Assembly (NCBI GenBank): GCA_905221605.1
Contig: CAJNDS010001318.1
Location: 1-23,350, forward strand
Reading direction: 5' to 3'
Source: Symbiodinium natans
Lineage: Eukaryota; Sar; Dinophyceae; Suessiales; Symbiodiniaceae
DNA length: 23,350 nucleotides
The notes below the pieces were generated by a model that saw nothing but the letters and a program-made list of their open reading frames with translations, was not told the DNA's origin and did no database searches. Made by a program: the position numbers and the translations under genes. Positions 1-10,091 of the stretch are shown here, piece after piece (positions within the stretch are counted from its first letter, which is position 1; every line of letters starts with the position of its first letter).

Positions 1-483
1 CACCCCCCCACTCCCACCGAACCCCCTTGCCCCGCCTTGCCCCCTTGCCCCCCGACCTTGTGTTTCATGTTCTGACAACGCTCCACAACCGATGGCCAAG
101 GCGGACGTCGCGCAAGCCGACAGCATGCAGTAACGCTCTCAGGGCAGGCAGCGCGGACATGCGCAGCTGTCTAGTTATGCTCACACAACCGAAACCGAAG
201 GCGGACGTTGGCACCACGCACTCGCCACGTGTACACACGTAAGTCGACAGTAGGAGCGCCTAGGTTTGGCAGCCTCTGCTGCGCATCTGTCACACAATCA
301 AAAGACAGTCTCCTGCCCCCAACAACTTTCCATCCTGCAGGCCCAGACTGCGCGGATCAGTTTCGGCCCTTTTTTTGCTGGTGGGCAGCTCCAGTCCCAG
401 CGCACGCCGGCGCAGACTTGCACGGCCCGAGCGTGGCATTCTGCCTGCCTCGAACCGAACCCAGAACAAAGCACAGCCATTGG
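1..483. other. no gene recognised; short degenerate repeats
   Basis: Open frames here show no recognisable protein. The segment at 91-122 matches 1833-1864 in direct orientation at 26 of 32 positions (core GGCCAAGGCGG at 94-104 and 1836-1846). A weaker copy of the AAGGCGGACGT core occurs near 196-208. The two better copies lie on either side of the transposase pseudogene, so they may belong to the ends of that element or to an older repeat. Confidence 0.4.
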
Positions 484-1738
484 CTAGCGTCCAGAACCTC
501 CCTCCTCGAAGAAATGCCCCTTAGCTTCATAGAGCCTCTGGCAGCGACGAACCATGTCCCCGATGCTCTTCACCAGGAAGTCCTTCGAGAGGTTGCGGAT
601 GGTGCGCTTCAAGCGCGCAACATAAGCCGGCCGCCCCTCCCGCTTCTTTTTGGGCCAGGATTTCTCCTGCCGGCGCAGACGCTTGTTGACCTCCTTCCAG
701 ACTGCGTAGTCGAGCAGGGACAGGTCGGGGCTGCGTTTGGGGATTTCGAAGACGGAGATGCCCTCTTCAGCCTTGGCCGCAACACCCTTGGCAGACTTGT
801 AGCCGGTCGGGTCGTTGTCCTCCAGCACTGTGTACTTCCGCTTCGCGGGCCACGTCTTGGACAAGCCGCTACGCAGAGCCTTGTAGAAGGTGACCGCAGC
901 CTGCCCATTCCAGCGCGCCTTGACCTCATGCACAGTGACAACATGCCCTCCACCAATGCCAACCTAGACAGGGCAGGACACGAAGACACTTGGATGAGTC
1001 ACGCAAGGCTTGCCCGCAGCACTCTGGATGCTTGAGGCGGACTACAGAGAGCTGGCACCCCTACAGTCAAGGAGGCAGTCGCGCGACTGTTTCGGCAGAC
1101 CCGGCCTGGAGAAGCACACCTTTGGCGCCCGTGTTGTGCCGCAGGCTCCCTGCCTTCGGCTTGACATAGCCTGCGCAGAGGCCCTTGCCAGGACGGCGGT
1201 AGGCGCCGAAGGTGCCATGGGTCGCCGCTCGGGCTCTCTCCTTGCCGGTGAGGTAGACCTGGAAGTACTTGCCGTCAATGAAGGCGTGGATGTTGCGCAG
1301 CCACCATGTTTTGGACTTGCCACGGTACTTCTTGGCAAACGCGAGCCGGGCCTTCACATCGGCTGGGGTGAGGACTGGCTTCTCGCGCAACTTGCGGAAG
1401 TAGATGTTCCGCTTGTGCAACGCGGCCAGAATGGTCTGCGTGCTTGCCTTCACCTTGGTGGCTTTCCGCAGCTTGTCCACAGTGATGGTGGACTGGCCAT
1501 CGGCCTTCACGATCAGCTCGTCCAGGCGGCGCTCCAGCATGTCCACCTGCGCGTTTGTAAGCGCAGCGGGCCTGCCTTGCTTCTGGGCCACCTTCTGCAT
1601 GCAGAGCAGGCGAGTGAGGGTAGAGGAGTCACGACCCAGCAGCTCCGCGATTGCGGACGGAGGCTTCCCTTCGGAGTACCAGCGCTGGGCCAGCTCCCGC
1701 TCCGAGGCAGTCATCTTGACCCATCCCGCATCAGGCAT
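484..1738 (-). pseudogene. Tc1/mariner-type transposase, broken by frameshift and stops
   Basis: Two minus-strand open segments make up one transposase. The 5' segment (1738 down to 1067; alternative Met at 1714) has an N-terminal helix-turn-helix (AIAELLGRDSSTLTRLL), then RLAFAKKY and the first catalytic Asp in FIDGKYFQVYL. The 3' segment (about 960 down to 484) has the second Asp in VLEDNDPTGYKS and the third in SPDLSLLDYAVW. Those two Asp lie about 35 residues apart, as in mariner-like DD(D) enzymes. The segments are in different frames. The join (about 1067-960) has a frameshift near 1067 and an in-frame TAG just before GIGGGHVVTVHEVKARW, probably a mutated Trp codon. The enzyme would have cut and pasted its own element. 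No clear terminal inverted repeats were found. Family assignment is good; the exact subfamily is not settled. Confidence 0.82.
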
Positions 1739-1832
1739 GCTGGCGAGGCAAGGCAGGATATGTAGAGGGCACGTGAGGAACTGGCTCGAACTTGAGGCTG
1801 CGGATCTGCGCGGCCACAAGTCAAACGCACCC

Positions 1833-2140
1833 GACGGCCAAGGCGGCCTTCACGCAAGTCGGCACCATGTACCGCGGGGGATTTGTTTGGAGCCCTCTTC
1901 GCGAGACGGTGGATGATAAAAATCCTGCATGACCCCAGCCACCCACACAACACTCTGCGTACACACATCCCCTGCGCACCCCTGAATTTCAGTGTTGACT
2001 GGGCGCCTGGGGTCATGCAGGATTTCAATGATTCGCGCTACCGGATTTCTCGGACTGGATTCCCTGTCAATGTTAAAATTCAGGGCGGCGGGAGGGTTGG
2101 GTTGTCTTCGAAACTCATGCAGGATTTCCAGCATCAACAG
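1833..2140. repeat. inverted- and direct-repeat cluster beside CTA array
   Basis: AATCCTGCATGACCCCAG at 1921-1938 is the exact reverse complement of 2007-2024. A third, partial copy (TCATGCAGGATTT) lies at 2115-2127 in the same orientation as the second. Between them, 1984-2002 and 2059-2079 are imperfect inverted copies sharing the AAATTCAGGG core. Open frames across this segment are by-products of the repeats. It may be the remnant of a small palindromic element next to which the CTA array expanded. Confidence 0.6.
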
Positions 2141-3167
<1,027 letters not shown>

Positions 3168-3228
3168 GGCGTGACGTTCTTAATTGATCGCAGGGGTTTT
3201 GTGGCATGCCATTTTCGTGTTAAGAGCC

Positions 3229-3448
3229 GAAAACCTCGGTATTTACAGTGTTTCCTGGCTTTGTCCGTTTACGGACACGAAAAATGGACGTGTAAAAAGT
3301 CCCGCAAACTACTTTCAACTACTTTAGGCACAGGAGGAAAACATCGGTATTTACAGTGTTTTCGGGCTTCAAAAACGGTCAATTACAGGGCCTACTTTGC
3401 GCATACGTGTTCTCAGAACAGAGGAAAAGACCGGTATTTACAGCGTTT
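3229..3448 (+). repeat. three dispersed copies of a 25-bp motif
   Basis: The core GGTATTTACAGTGTTT occurs within copies at 3229-3253, 3337-3361 and 3424-3448 (last copy CAGCG instead of CAGTG). Each copy is preceded by GAAAA and followed by a CGGG/CTGG-type stretch. Spacing is 108 and 87 bp. The open frame through the region is not protein-like. Confidence 0.75.
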
Positions 3449-3479
3449 CGCGGGTTTTCTAAGATGTGGCCACACTTGT

Positions 3480-4035
3480 CCTTAAACCCGAACGCCTCCA
3501 GCAAGCCGAACAGTCGTGCACCCTGAAATCCGAAACCCCAAAACCTGAAGCAAGCCCAAGAGTCGTGCACCCTTAAAATCTCAACCCCAAATCCCAAAAA
3601 AGCCCAAAAGATCCCTAAACCCTCCACTGTGAATCCCAAAAAAGCCCAAAAGATTCCTAAACCCTGCACTGTGAGCCCAAAAGGTCTTACCCTTACACCC
3701 TGAACCCCAAATCCCAAAAAACCCGAAAAGGTCTCTACCCTGAAGGTCCAAACCCTAAACCCTCCACTGTGAGCCCAAAAGGTCTTGCCCGGAAACCCTC
3801 CACTGTGAGCCCAAAAGGTCTTGCCCGGAAACCCTAAACCCCAAATGCCCAAAAAACCCAAAAGATCTGTAGCCTGAAAAAAACCCAAAAGATCTGTAGC
3901 CTGAAACCTCAAACCCCATATTTCCAGTGGAAGCCCAAAAGGTTCCCAAAACAGGCCCGAAAAATACTCTACCCTGAAACCCCAAATCCTCAACCCTCCA
4001 CTGTGAGCCCAAAAGATCTAGCCCCTAAACCAACC
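3480..4035. repeat. degenerate tandem repeats with AAACCC and AGCCCAAAAG units
   Basis: A family of units built from CCTCCACTGTGAGCCCAAAA followed by a GGTCTTGCCCGG or GATCT variant. It is seen at about 3628, 3665, 3755, 3797 and 3996, with a 42-bp near-perfect tandem pair at 3753-3836. The AAACCC element suggests descent from telomere-type repeats. No gene is supported on either strand; the minus-strand Phe/Gly-rich frames are a repeat by-product. Confidence 0.7.
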
Positions 4036-4068
4036 AAAAAAACAGAGGAAAACAGTAGACAGCGTGGT

Positions 4069-4180
4069 CATGTGTGCACAAAGCACAGCACGACCCCCAT
4101 GTGTGCACAAAGCACAGCACGTAATTCCCCCCCCCCCCCAACCCCTGAGCGTGGTCATGTGTGCACAAAGCACAGCACGT
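4069..4180 (+). repeat. three copies of a 23-bp motif with poly-C spacers
   Basis: CATGTGTGCACAAAGCACAG is repeated at about 4069, 4098 and 4156, each followed by CACG and, for two copies, a poly-C run (4126-4140, 4184-4210). No coding sequence is seen. Confidence 0.75.
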
Positions 4181-4298
4181 AATTACCCCCCACCCCCCCA
4201 CCCCCCCCCAACCCGTCAAACGGAGGAAAAACAGGAGAAAACGATAGAAAAAGTAAAAAAACAGCAGAAAACACCATGATCAGTTAAGAGCGTGTCAC

Positions 4299-4777
<479 letters not shown>

Positions 4778-4859
4778 GGTACTCCTGCTGCTGTTGTGGG
4801 TATGCATTCCTACCTCAACCCTAAACCCTAAAACCTTAAACCTTAAACCCATTGCGCAG

Positions 4860-5542
4860 GCAAAGCAGAAACTTGGAAAGCGGCTCAGGGACCGCGACGC
4901 TGTCGTGGATGTGGGAGCAGGGCAGCATGCTCGAGCTCTTGTGGGCATGGTGCCAACCGTGACAGCGACCAGAGGAGCCTCTCGGGCGTCGCTCGCCTCA
5001 TCCCTGGGGATTTTGGGCCGTCACGGTCTCGTCCGCTTCTAGGGGGTTGTCATGGTCTCGTCCGCTTCTAGGGGTTTTGGGCTGGCATTAAGTTAGAGCA
5101 CTTGAACCCCTGATGTCATGGCCCCCGCCTGCCAAGCCAGGTATTACCTTCCAGGGCGACACCGATTTATGACCTTGCGAGAGATGGCAGGCCTTCAAGG
5201 ACTACTACTACTACTCCTTCTAGTACTACGTACTGCTACCACTACCACTACCACTACCGTTGGTTCCGCTGCATGTGTGGAGGAGTGATGCCTGGCATTT
5301 GGAACGCAATGGCGACGTCGGGGGTCAGCGACTCTCAGCTTGGGCGAGCTTTGGGCAACAGCATACCCACTTGTGTGCTGGAAAGGGTGCTGCGGCAGGT
5401 CTTCTTGTGGGCCGGCTATATCTCCGAGCTTCCGGCTGACAACTGGAAGCAGTGTGTTGAGAGCATCGAAACAGATGGCGTGCCCGACAGCGTGTACCAG
5501 CGCCTGCAAGGCCGTCTGAGCAATGGCAAAGGCGAGAAGTGA
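4860..5542 (+). CDS. DNA cytosine-5 methyltransferase, C-terminal part, three exons
   Basis: This enzyme family transfers a methyl group to C5 of cytosine in DNA. Three exons are proposed. Exon a, about 4860-4987, reads VVDVGAGQHARALVGM then PTVTATRGASR, like the target-recognition/motif VIII-IX region. Exon b, 5141 to about 5196, reads YYLPGRHRFMTLREMAGLQG, matching the conserved R-x-x-T-x-R-E-x-x-x-L-Q-G block. Exon c, about 5282-5542, reads GVSDSQLGRALGNSIPTCVL, the motif X region with its GNS core, then a stop. The a/b join (GT at 4988, AG at 5139-5140) keeps phase. The b/c intron holds a short CTA run and its 5' site is not a clear GT, so the boundary is uncertain. Motifs I (F-G-G), IV (PCQ) and VI (ENV) were not found upstream in the window. 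The gene is therefore either truncated or continues far upstream beyond the CTA arrays. Related enzymes occur in dinoflagellate genomes, some inside retrotransposons; no reverse transcriptase is visible here. Confidence 0.75.
5007..5078 (+). repeat. short tandem duplication in methyltransferase intron
   Basis: GGTCTCGTCCGCTTCTAGGG occurs twice, within 5020-5045 and 5049-5074, with a TTTTGGGC block on each outer side. It falls inside the proposed first intron. Confidence 0.7.
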
Positions 5543-5614
5543 CGGGATCCCGACAGCGTGTACCAGAACATGCAAGGCCATCTGAGCAATGGCAAAGGCG
5601 AGAAGTGATGGGTG
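5483..5614 (+). repeat. 66-bp tandem duplication over the methyltransferase 3' end
   Basis: Unit 1 (5483-5548) and unit 2 (5549-5614) differ at only a few positions. The unit is 22 codons long and includes the stop codon. The second unit therefore stays in the same frame behind the stop and ends in its own TGA after GKGEK. Confidence 0.9.
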
Positions 5615-6039
5615 GGCGCAGCGCTACGAAAGAGCGTGCGAGGGTTGGGGTTGGAGAGCACAGATACGCCCTTCCCCCTGAGCGCAAGACAGTAGATTAA
5701 TCGTGTAAGTCAAGATCAACCATCAACATGAGAGAAGCGTTCATGTGTCTAATCCCTTCCCCTGATACTAACCCCCCTAATTCTAAATATTGTTTGTCCC
5801 GGACCGCACCAGCACCCAGCCCATTACCAAACCTGTGATAATGGGGGGGGGGTTGAGGGGGTTTCAAGGTTTAGGGCTGAGGGCTTCGAGGGTTTCACTC
5901 GGGTTTATTAAGCTACTAAATGAACCCTAAACCCCAAGCCCCGAACCGCAGACTCCCTCCTTGGGCCTGGTTTTCCGGTTTCAGGGTTTTGGCCCCGCCT
6001 TAAATATTTTCCGGCCCAAGCGAATTTCAGAATTGGGGG
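5615..6039. other. non-coding, repeat-rich spacer
   Basis: Contains poly-G/poly-C runs and scattered AAACCC/TTAGGG fragments (for example around 5860-5940). No exon could be supported. Confidence 0.5.
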
Positions 6040-8271
6040 GTGGGGGTGGGTTTTAGTATCATCTCAGTAACAGTCATGATGGACAAGGTCCCTCACCCTG
6101 AAGCCAAGACCCCAAACCAAAAGCGTGGAGGTGACCTTGCCAGCAGCTGCCCGGCAACCCTGCGCGTCCGGATTGGCATCCTGGAGAGGACTTTGCTTGA
6201 GGGCCTGGTGTTTTCGGGTAGGCGCTAGGCAATTTCAATAGTCCCTGAGGGTTTATTGCAGGGGAGATTAGGGTTTAGGGTTTTAGGGTTCAGGGTTTGG
6301 GCCTTATAGGTTTATATCGGTTTAGGGTTTAGTGTTTTGATTTAGGGTTTAGGGTTTAGGGTTTAGGGTTTAGGGTTTAGGGTTTAGGGTTTTGGGTTTA
6401 GGGCAACCCAAAGCCTTAACCCCTCATCAGGGCAGCGACATGAGTTGTCACCACACTCCAAACCAGAAGACCAAATCCAAGTTCAAAAACCTGAACCAAC
6501 CTAAAGTTTCTGAGGGGCTTCTGTGCTTTTGGGGGCGTGGGCGTGGTGAGGCCGTGAGAACAATCAGGCACCCCATGAGTACTTCTAGAGCGTTTTAAGG
6601 AATGAGAGGCTGCGTAGCGTTGATGATTCAGGGTTTGGGTGTTGCTTTGGGTTGAGTGTCATGTGGTAGACATGGACCGATGACGCGTGTCCGTAGCGCC
6701 TACATCCAATCAAGTGAGCCTCGGGATCACCGCTGCGCTTGGCCACAATGGCGCAGACTTGGTTCCATGCCATGACCAGCAGCGGCAGCCTGGAGATGTA
6801 CATGAAGAACCTCGAGTTCCATGTTTCCATGGAGGCTGCCATCAAGGACCAGATCAAGCACGTTGGCCGAAAGTTACCTGGCTGCGGATAACCCTAAGCC
6901 CGGAACCTGAAACCCTCGACCAACCCGAAGCCCAATCCTGCGAAACCCAACCCTGACAGTAGTCCTGAGGGTTGGTGTGGATTGGTCTGCGAAGCTGCAG
7001 AAGCCAAAGACAAGCATGGTGGCGTACAGCTTGCTGACGAGCAAGGTTTTTTCCATCATTTCTCTGTCTGTGGAGGCTATGCAGGGCCGAGTCGAGGATC
7101 GCACAGTCATCCTGACCAATTCTGGCACCATGAAGGTGCCACAGCTGGATTTCAGCGAGTGTAGCTGGGCCAACATCGAGGTGTCAAAGGTCAAGCTGGA
7201 CGTGGTGTGCGTTCCGATCGATGATCCGAAGAGTACGGTGTACACATGGTACATGGCTGGCTCAGCGGAGACGCGGCGTGTGGAGACTTTGCTCAAGAGG
7301 TCGGTCTCATTGCATAAAAAAGTGTTTAGCCCTAAGGTTGGGTTCATTAGGCAGGGTGTAAGCTGCTCGTGGGAGGCACCTGAAAACCCACCTGGAGACA
7401 GTGAACGAAGCTGCGATCCTGTGGCCACGTCTTGAGCCTTTGGCAATGCTCCTCTGGGTCACCGAGCCAGAAGACCTGCCGGGGAAGAAGCCGCTGGACA
7501 CGACCCTAAGCCCTAAACCCTAAATCCCTAAATCCCCAAACCATGCCCGCCGTCATGGCCATTTAGTCAAAACTCTAAACGCTCTAGAGCCTAAAATCGC
7601 AAACGCGTTGCCCCAAACGAAATTAAAGCACCTGTGCTGCCCAGGTACATGCTCAAGGTGTTTGGGCGCAATGAGGGGCCCGTCGGGAAGTTCATCCACA
7701 TCGAGAAGTCGCCCATTGCGGCGTCCTGACCAAAGTATAGAATATGTAAAGCAGTTTTTGGGGCTGGTGCTGGTTTTGTTAACCTTAACCCTAAACCCTT
7801 ACCCCTAAACCCAAAAACCCAAAAACCCTAAACCCACAACCCGAGGCCTTTTGGTATGCTCCCGGGGACCAGCTGCCGCCAAGCACTGGCACGGTGCAAG
7901 TGAGCGTGATGATGACAACGTTAACGACCAAGCGCCAGGCTGAGGTGATGAGCGAGGTGGACACCGAGTCCCGTGCCAAGCGCATGAAGAAGCTCAGTGC
8001 AGACATGGGCAATCACATGGACGAGCTTCGATGGTTCCTCTACGAGTACGGCGATGCTCGCAAGGATGCTGCTGGGAAGGTCGACAACTCTGCCGAGGAA
8101 ACTGCGCTGCTGCGAGATGCCAAGACAATGGTGAAAATCATGGATGAGACGATGGGCGGAGCCGGCAATGTGGCAGCAGGCGCGGCGACCCGCGGAGACG
8201 GCACGGCGAGCGCGGCGAGCGTGGAGAGCGCGGCGAGCGTGGCAAACGAGTCGGAGAACGGAGCTGAGTGA
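6040..8271 (+). CDS. unknown protein, six-exon gene model
   Basis: Not recognised. Exons linked by phase: exon 0 ending 6217 (LRVRIGILERTLLEGLVFS); exon 1 6719-6872 (ATMAQTWFHAMTSSGSLEMY, ending HVGRK); exon 2 6970-7299 (VGVDWSAKLQKPKTSMVAYS to ETLLKR); exon 3 7376-7501 (HLKTHLETVNEAAILWPRLE to KKPLDT); exon 4 7645 to about 7720 (YMLKVFGRNEGPVGKFIHIE); exon 5 about 7846-8271 (FWYAPGDQLPPSTGTVQVS to a stop after NESENGAE). Joins 0/1, 1/2 and 2/3 use GT-AG and keep frame. Join 3/4 needs a GA 5' site and join 4/5 a GC site. The last exon has a charged, probably helical middle (SRAKRMKKLSADMGNHMDEL) and an Ala/Ser/Glu-rich low-complexity tail. No signal peptide or membrane segment is evident. The start is uncertain: MMDKVPHPEAK at about 6078 is in frame but may be intron. 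Introns hold telomere-type repeats. Confidence 0.6.
6267..6403 (+). repeat. TTTAGGG tract (intron 0/1 of the unknown gene)
   Basis: About eight consecutive heptamers near 6339-6403 with degenerate copies before them. It lies within the proposed intron between 6217 and 6719. Confidence 0.9.
7504..7542 (-). repeat. short CCCTAAA tract directly after exon 3
   Basis: Degenerate C-strand telomere-type units start within three bases of the proposed exon 3 end at 7501. Confidence 0.8.
7781..7836 (-). repeat. short CCCTAAA tract before exon 5
   Basis: Degenerate C-strand units with CCCAAAAA variants. They end about ten bases before the proposed exon 5 acceptor. Confidence 0.8.
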
Positions 8272-8477
8272 TTTTCCAAAGTTGATTTGCTGCGTGTCCC
8301 CGGCCGCCCGGCAGGGTGTTGGTGGCTAAGTGTGCTCAACCTAAACCTGTAACCCTACTTTAGTAGATCTGCTGCCCGGGCCGTTGCTGACATGCAAAGC
8401 TAAGCGTCTCTGAGACGAGTGCTTGGATCCGAGTTTTTGACTGCAGAAAAAGGTATTCGAGGCTTCGCCTGCTTCCA

Positions 8478-8766
8478 TAAACCCTAAACCCCCAGAAAAA
8501 CCCAGGCTTTAGGGCTCGGGGTCTAGGTTTACTTCAATGACTATGGGTCCCTAAACCCATTTGGCTAAACCCTATAAACCCTAAACGCCCAGAAAAACCC
8601 AGTGAGGGATGGCCAGGGCTTAGGGCTCGGGGTCTAGGTTTACTTCAATGGGTCCCTAAACCCATTTGGCTAAACCCTATACACCCTAAACCCCAAGAAA
8701 AACCCAGTGAGGGACGGCCAGGGTTTAGGGCTCGGGGTCTGGGTTTACTTCAATGGGTCCCTAGAC
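8478..8766 (+). repeat. 105-111-bp tandem repeat, about 2.6 copies, built around telomere-type units
   Basis: AGGGCTCGGGGTCTAGG marks the copies at 8511, 8622 and 8727 (last has TGGG). Each copy contains ACCCTAAACC, AGAAAAACCCAG and TTTACTTCAATGGGTCCCTA segments. There is no coding sequence. Confidence 0.88.
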
Positions 8767-8771
8767 CATCC

Positions 8772-8862
8772 TGAAGCCAACTCCTGCAGACCCTACCCTA
8801 AACCCTGAACCCAACTGCTGCAGACCCTCTACCCTAAACCCTGAACCCAACTCTTGCAGGAG
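8772..8862 (+). repeat. 36-38-bp tandem repeat with CTGCAG ends
   Basis: Three copies of CCAACTCCTGCAG-like sequence (8776, about 8812 and 8849), joined by CCCTACCCTAAACCCTGAA. Each copy ends in a TGCAG that looks like a 3' splice site. The last is followed by GAGCTCGCC, where a short exon could begin, but no frame stands out. Confidence 0.75.
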
Positions 8863-10014
8863 CTCGCCGGCTGGTGGCAGCATGGAAGTTGCGAGAGAGA
8901 AAACAGCTCGCATCCCCTGAGCCCTATGCCCTACACCTAAAGTGACACTAAACCCAAAAACTAGAAAAAAGTATTCACTTTTTTTTTGACATAGACTCAA
9001 GGGGCGAGACTAATAGGGCTAAGGGTTTAGGGTTTAGGGTTTAGAATAGTATTCCCCAATTATTCAGGCCCCTATATTAGGTGCGTGTGTGGAGGTTGAG
9101 CCTCGGAATTTTGGCTTATTGAGGTAGGTGCGTGCGAGATCACCTGGGGAGTTTTCCAGGGGTGGCCTCTGATGGTTGTTTGTCCGTGTTTTTTAGGGTT
9201 TAGGGTTTTGGGTTTAGGGTTCAGGAAATCTTCAGGGGTGACTCGGTTAGAGGGCACAACAAGTCAAGCACAGCATCATCTTGCACTGACTTGCTTGACG
9301 CATCTGCAGCCTGTCGGGGATCCAGCATCTCACGAGCTTGACGCACCATTCATCCTAAACCCTAAACCCTAAACCCCAAACCCTAAAATTCCGGACATCT
9401 ACACCTGAGTGCTTTGAAGCGGAAGTTGCAAACGGCTGCTTTAAGCCTAAGTCCTGCCGGCAGAGATTCCAATGACCCAGAAGCTACACGACCTCTAGCA
9501 CGGCGCTTGACAAATCTGCAGCCACATGCAGGTATTCTTGGGGACACTCTAAACCCCGAAACCCTCATAAGCCCCAATCCACAGATAGCAACTCCGAGCA
9601 TAAACGCACGGTCTCTACGACCCGTCTGCCGCCATAGTCTCAGAGAGACGGCCCTCTCGCGTGCTGCGTGCAAGGCACATGCACAGACAGTTCATACTTG
9701 CAGAACCCCAGCCCATCTCCGAACCCTTCGAAAAGACCCTGAAAACCCTCCGAACCCTTCGAAAAGACCCTGAAAACCCTAAGAACCCAAACCCACAAAC
9801 TCTAAACCCTTAACGTGACACCCTGTATTCCCACGGTTGTTTGACATGAGGTGTGTTGACACTCATGTCGTGTGCTTAACGAGAGCCCATTTACCTGGCT
9901 AATGCGTGCTGCCGCTCAAAGGCAAGTGCGATTGAGCAAAACTCAAGGTCCCCCTTATACTAACAGTCCTGAATAGGGATTATAAGAGGGGGGCTACGAC
10001 AAGCCCTATTAGGA
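8863..10014. other. repeat-rich stretch, only doubtful exons
   Basis: Telomere-type tracts at 9021-9045 and 9192-9221 (G strand) and 9355-9387 (C strand), and a 31-bp tandem pair at 9718-9779. A small perfect hairpin pairs GACATGAG (9843-9850) with CTCATGTC (9862-9869). One plausible short exon ends near 9932 (NESPFTWLMRAAAQR), at CAAAG followed by GCAAGT, a good GC-type 5' splice site. The long open frame at 9414-9773 is mostly telomere-derived and not convincing. Confidence 0.5.
9718..9779 (+). repeat. 31-bp tandem pair
   Basis: The unit beginning TCCGAACCCTTCGAAAAGAC and ending GAAAACCC occurs at 9718-9748 and again at 9749-9779. Confidence 0.92.
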
Positions 10015-10089
10015 CCTAAACCCTAAACCTAGGGTTTAGGGTTTAGGGTTTGGGGTTTGGGGTTTAGGGTTTAGGGTTTAGGGTTTAGT
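10015..10089. repeat. head-to-head telomere-type tract
   Basis: C-strand units (CCTAAACCCTAAA) run into G-strand units (GGGTTTAGGGTTTAGGG) across a CCTAGG centre at 10028-10033. The result is an imperfect palindrome offset by one base. Confidence 0.92.
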
Positions 10090-10091
10090 AG

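Noticed and set aside
208-1035. Plus-strand 275-codon frame
   Set aside because: Antisense to the transposase pseudogene; the minus-strand frame carries the recognisable catalytic motifs.
1010-1765. Plus-strand 251-codon frame
   Set aside because: Shadow of the transposase N-terminal segment, whose minus-strand reading has the helix-turn-helix and IDGKYF motifs.
3379-3993. Minus-strand Phe/Gly/Trp-rich frame of 204 codons
   Set aside because: Its repeats match the tandem AGCCCAAAAG DNA units, and no start or splice context supports it.
9414-9773. 119-codon plus-strand frame
   Set aside because: Pro/Asn/Arg-rich because of AACCC-type DNA, running through a 31-bp tandem repeat; no domain and no splice context.
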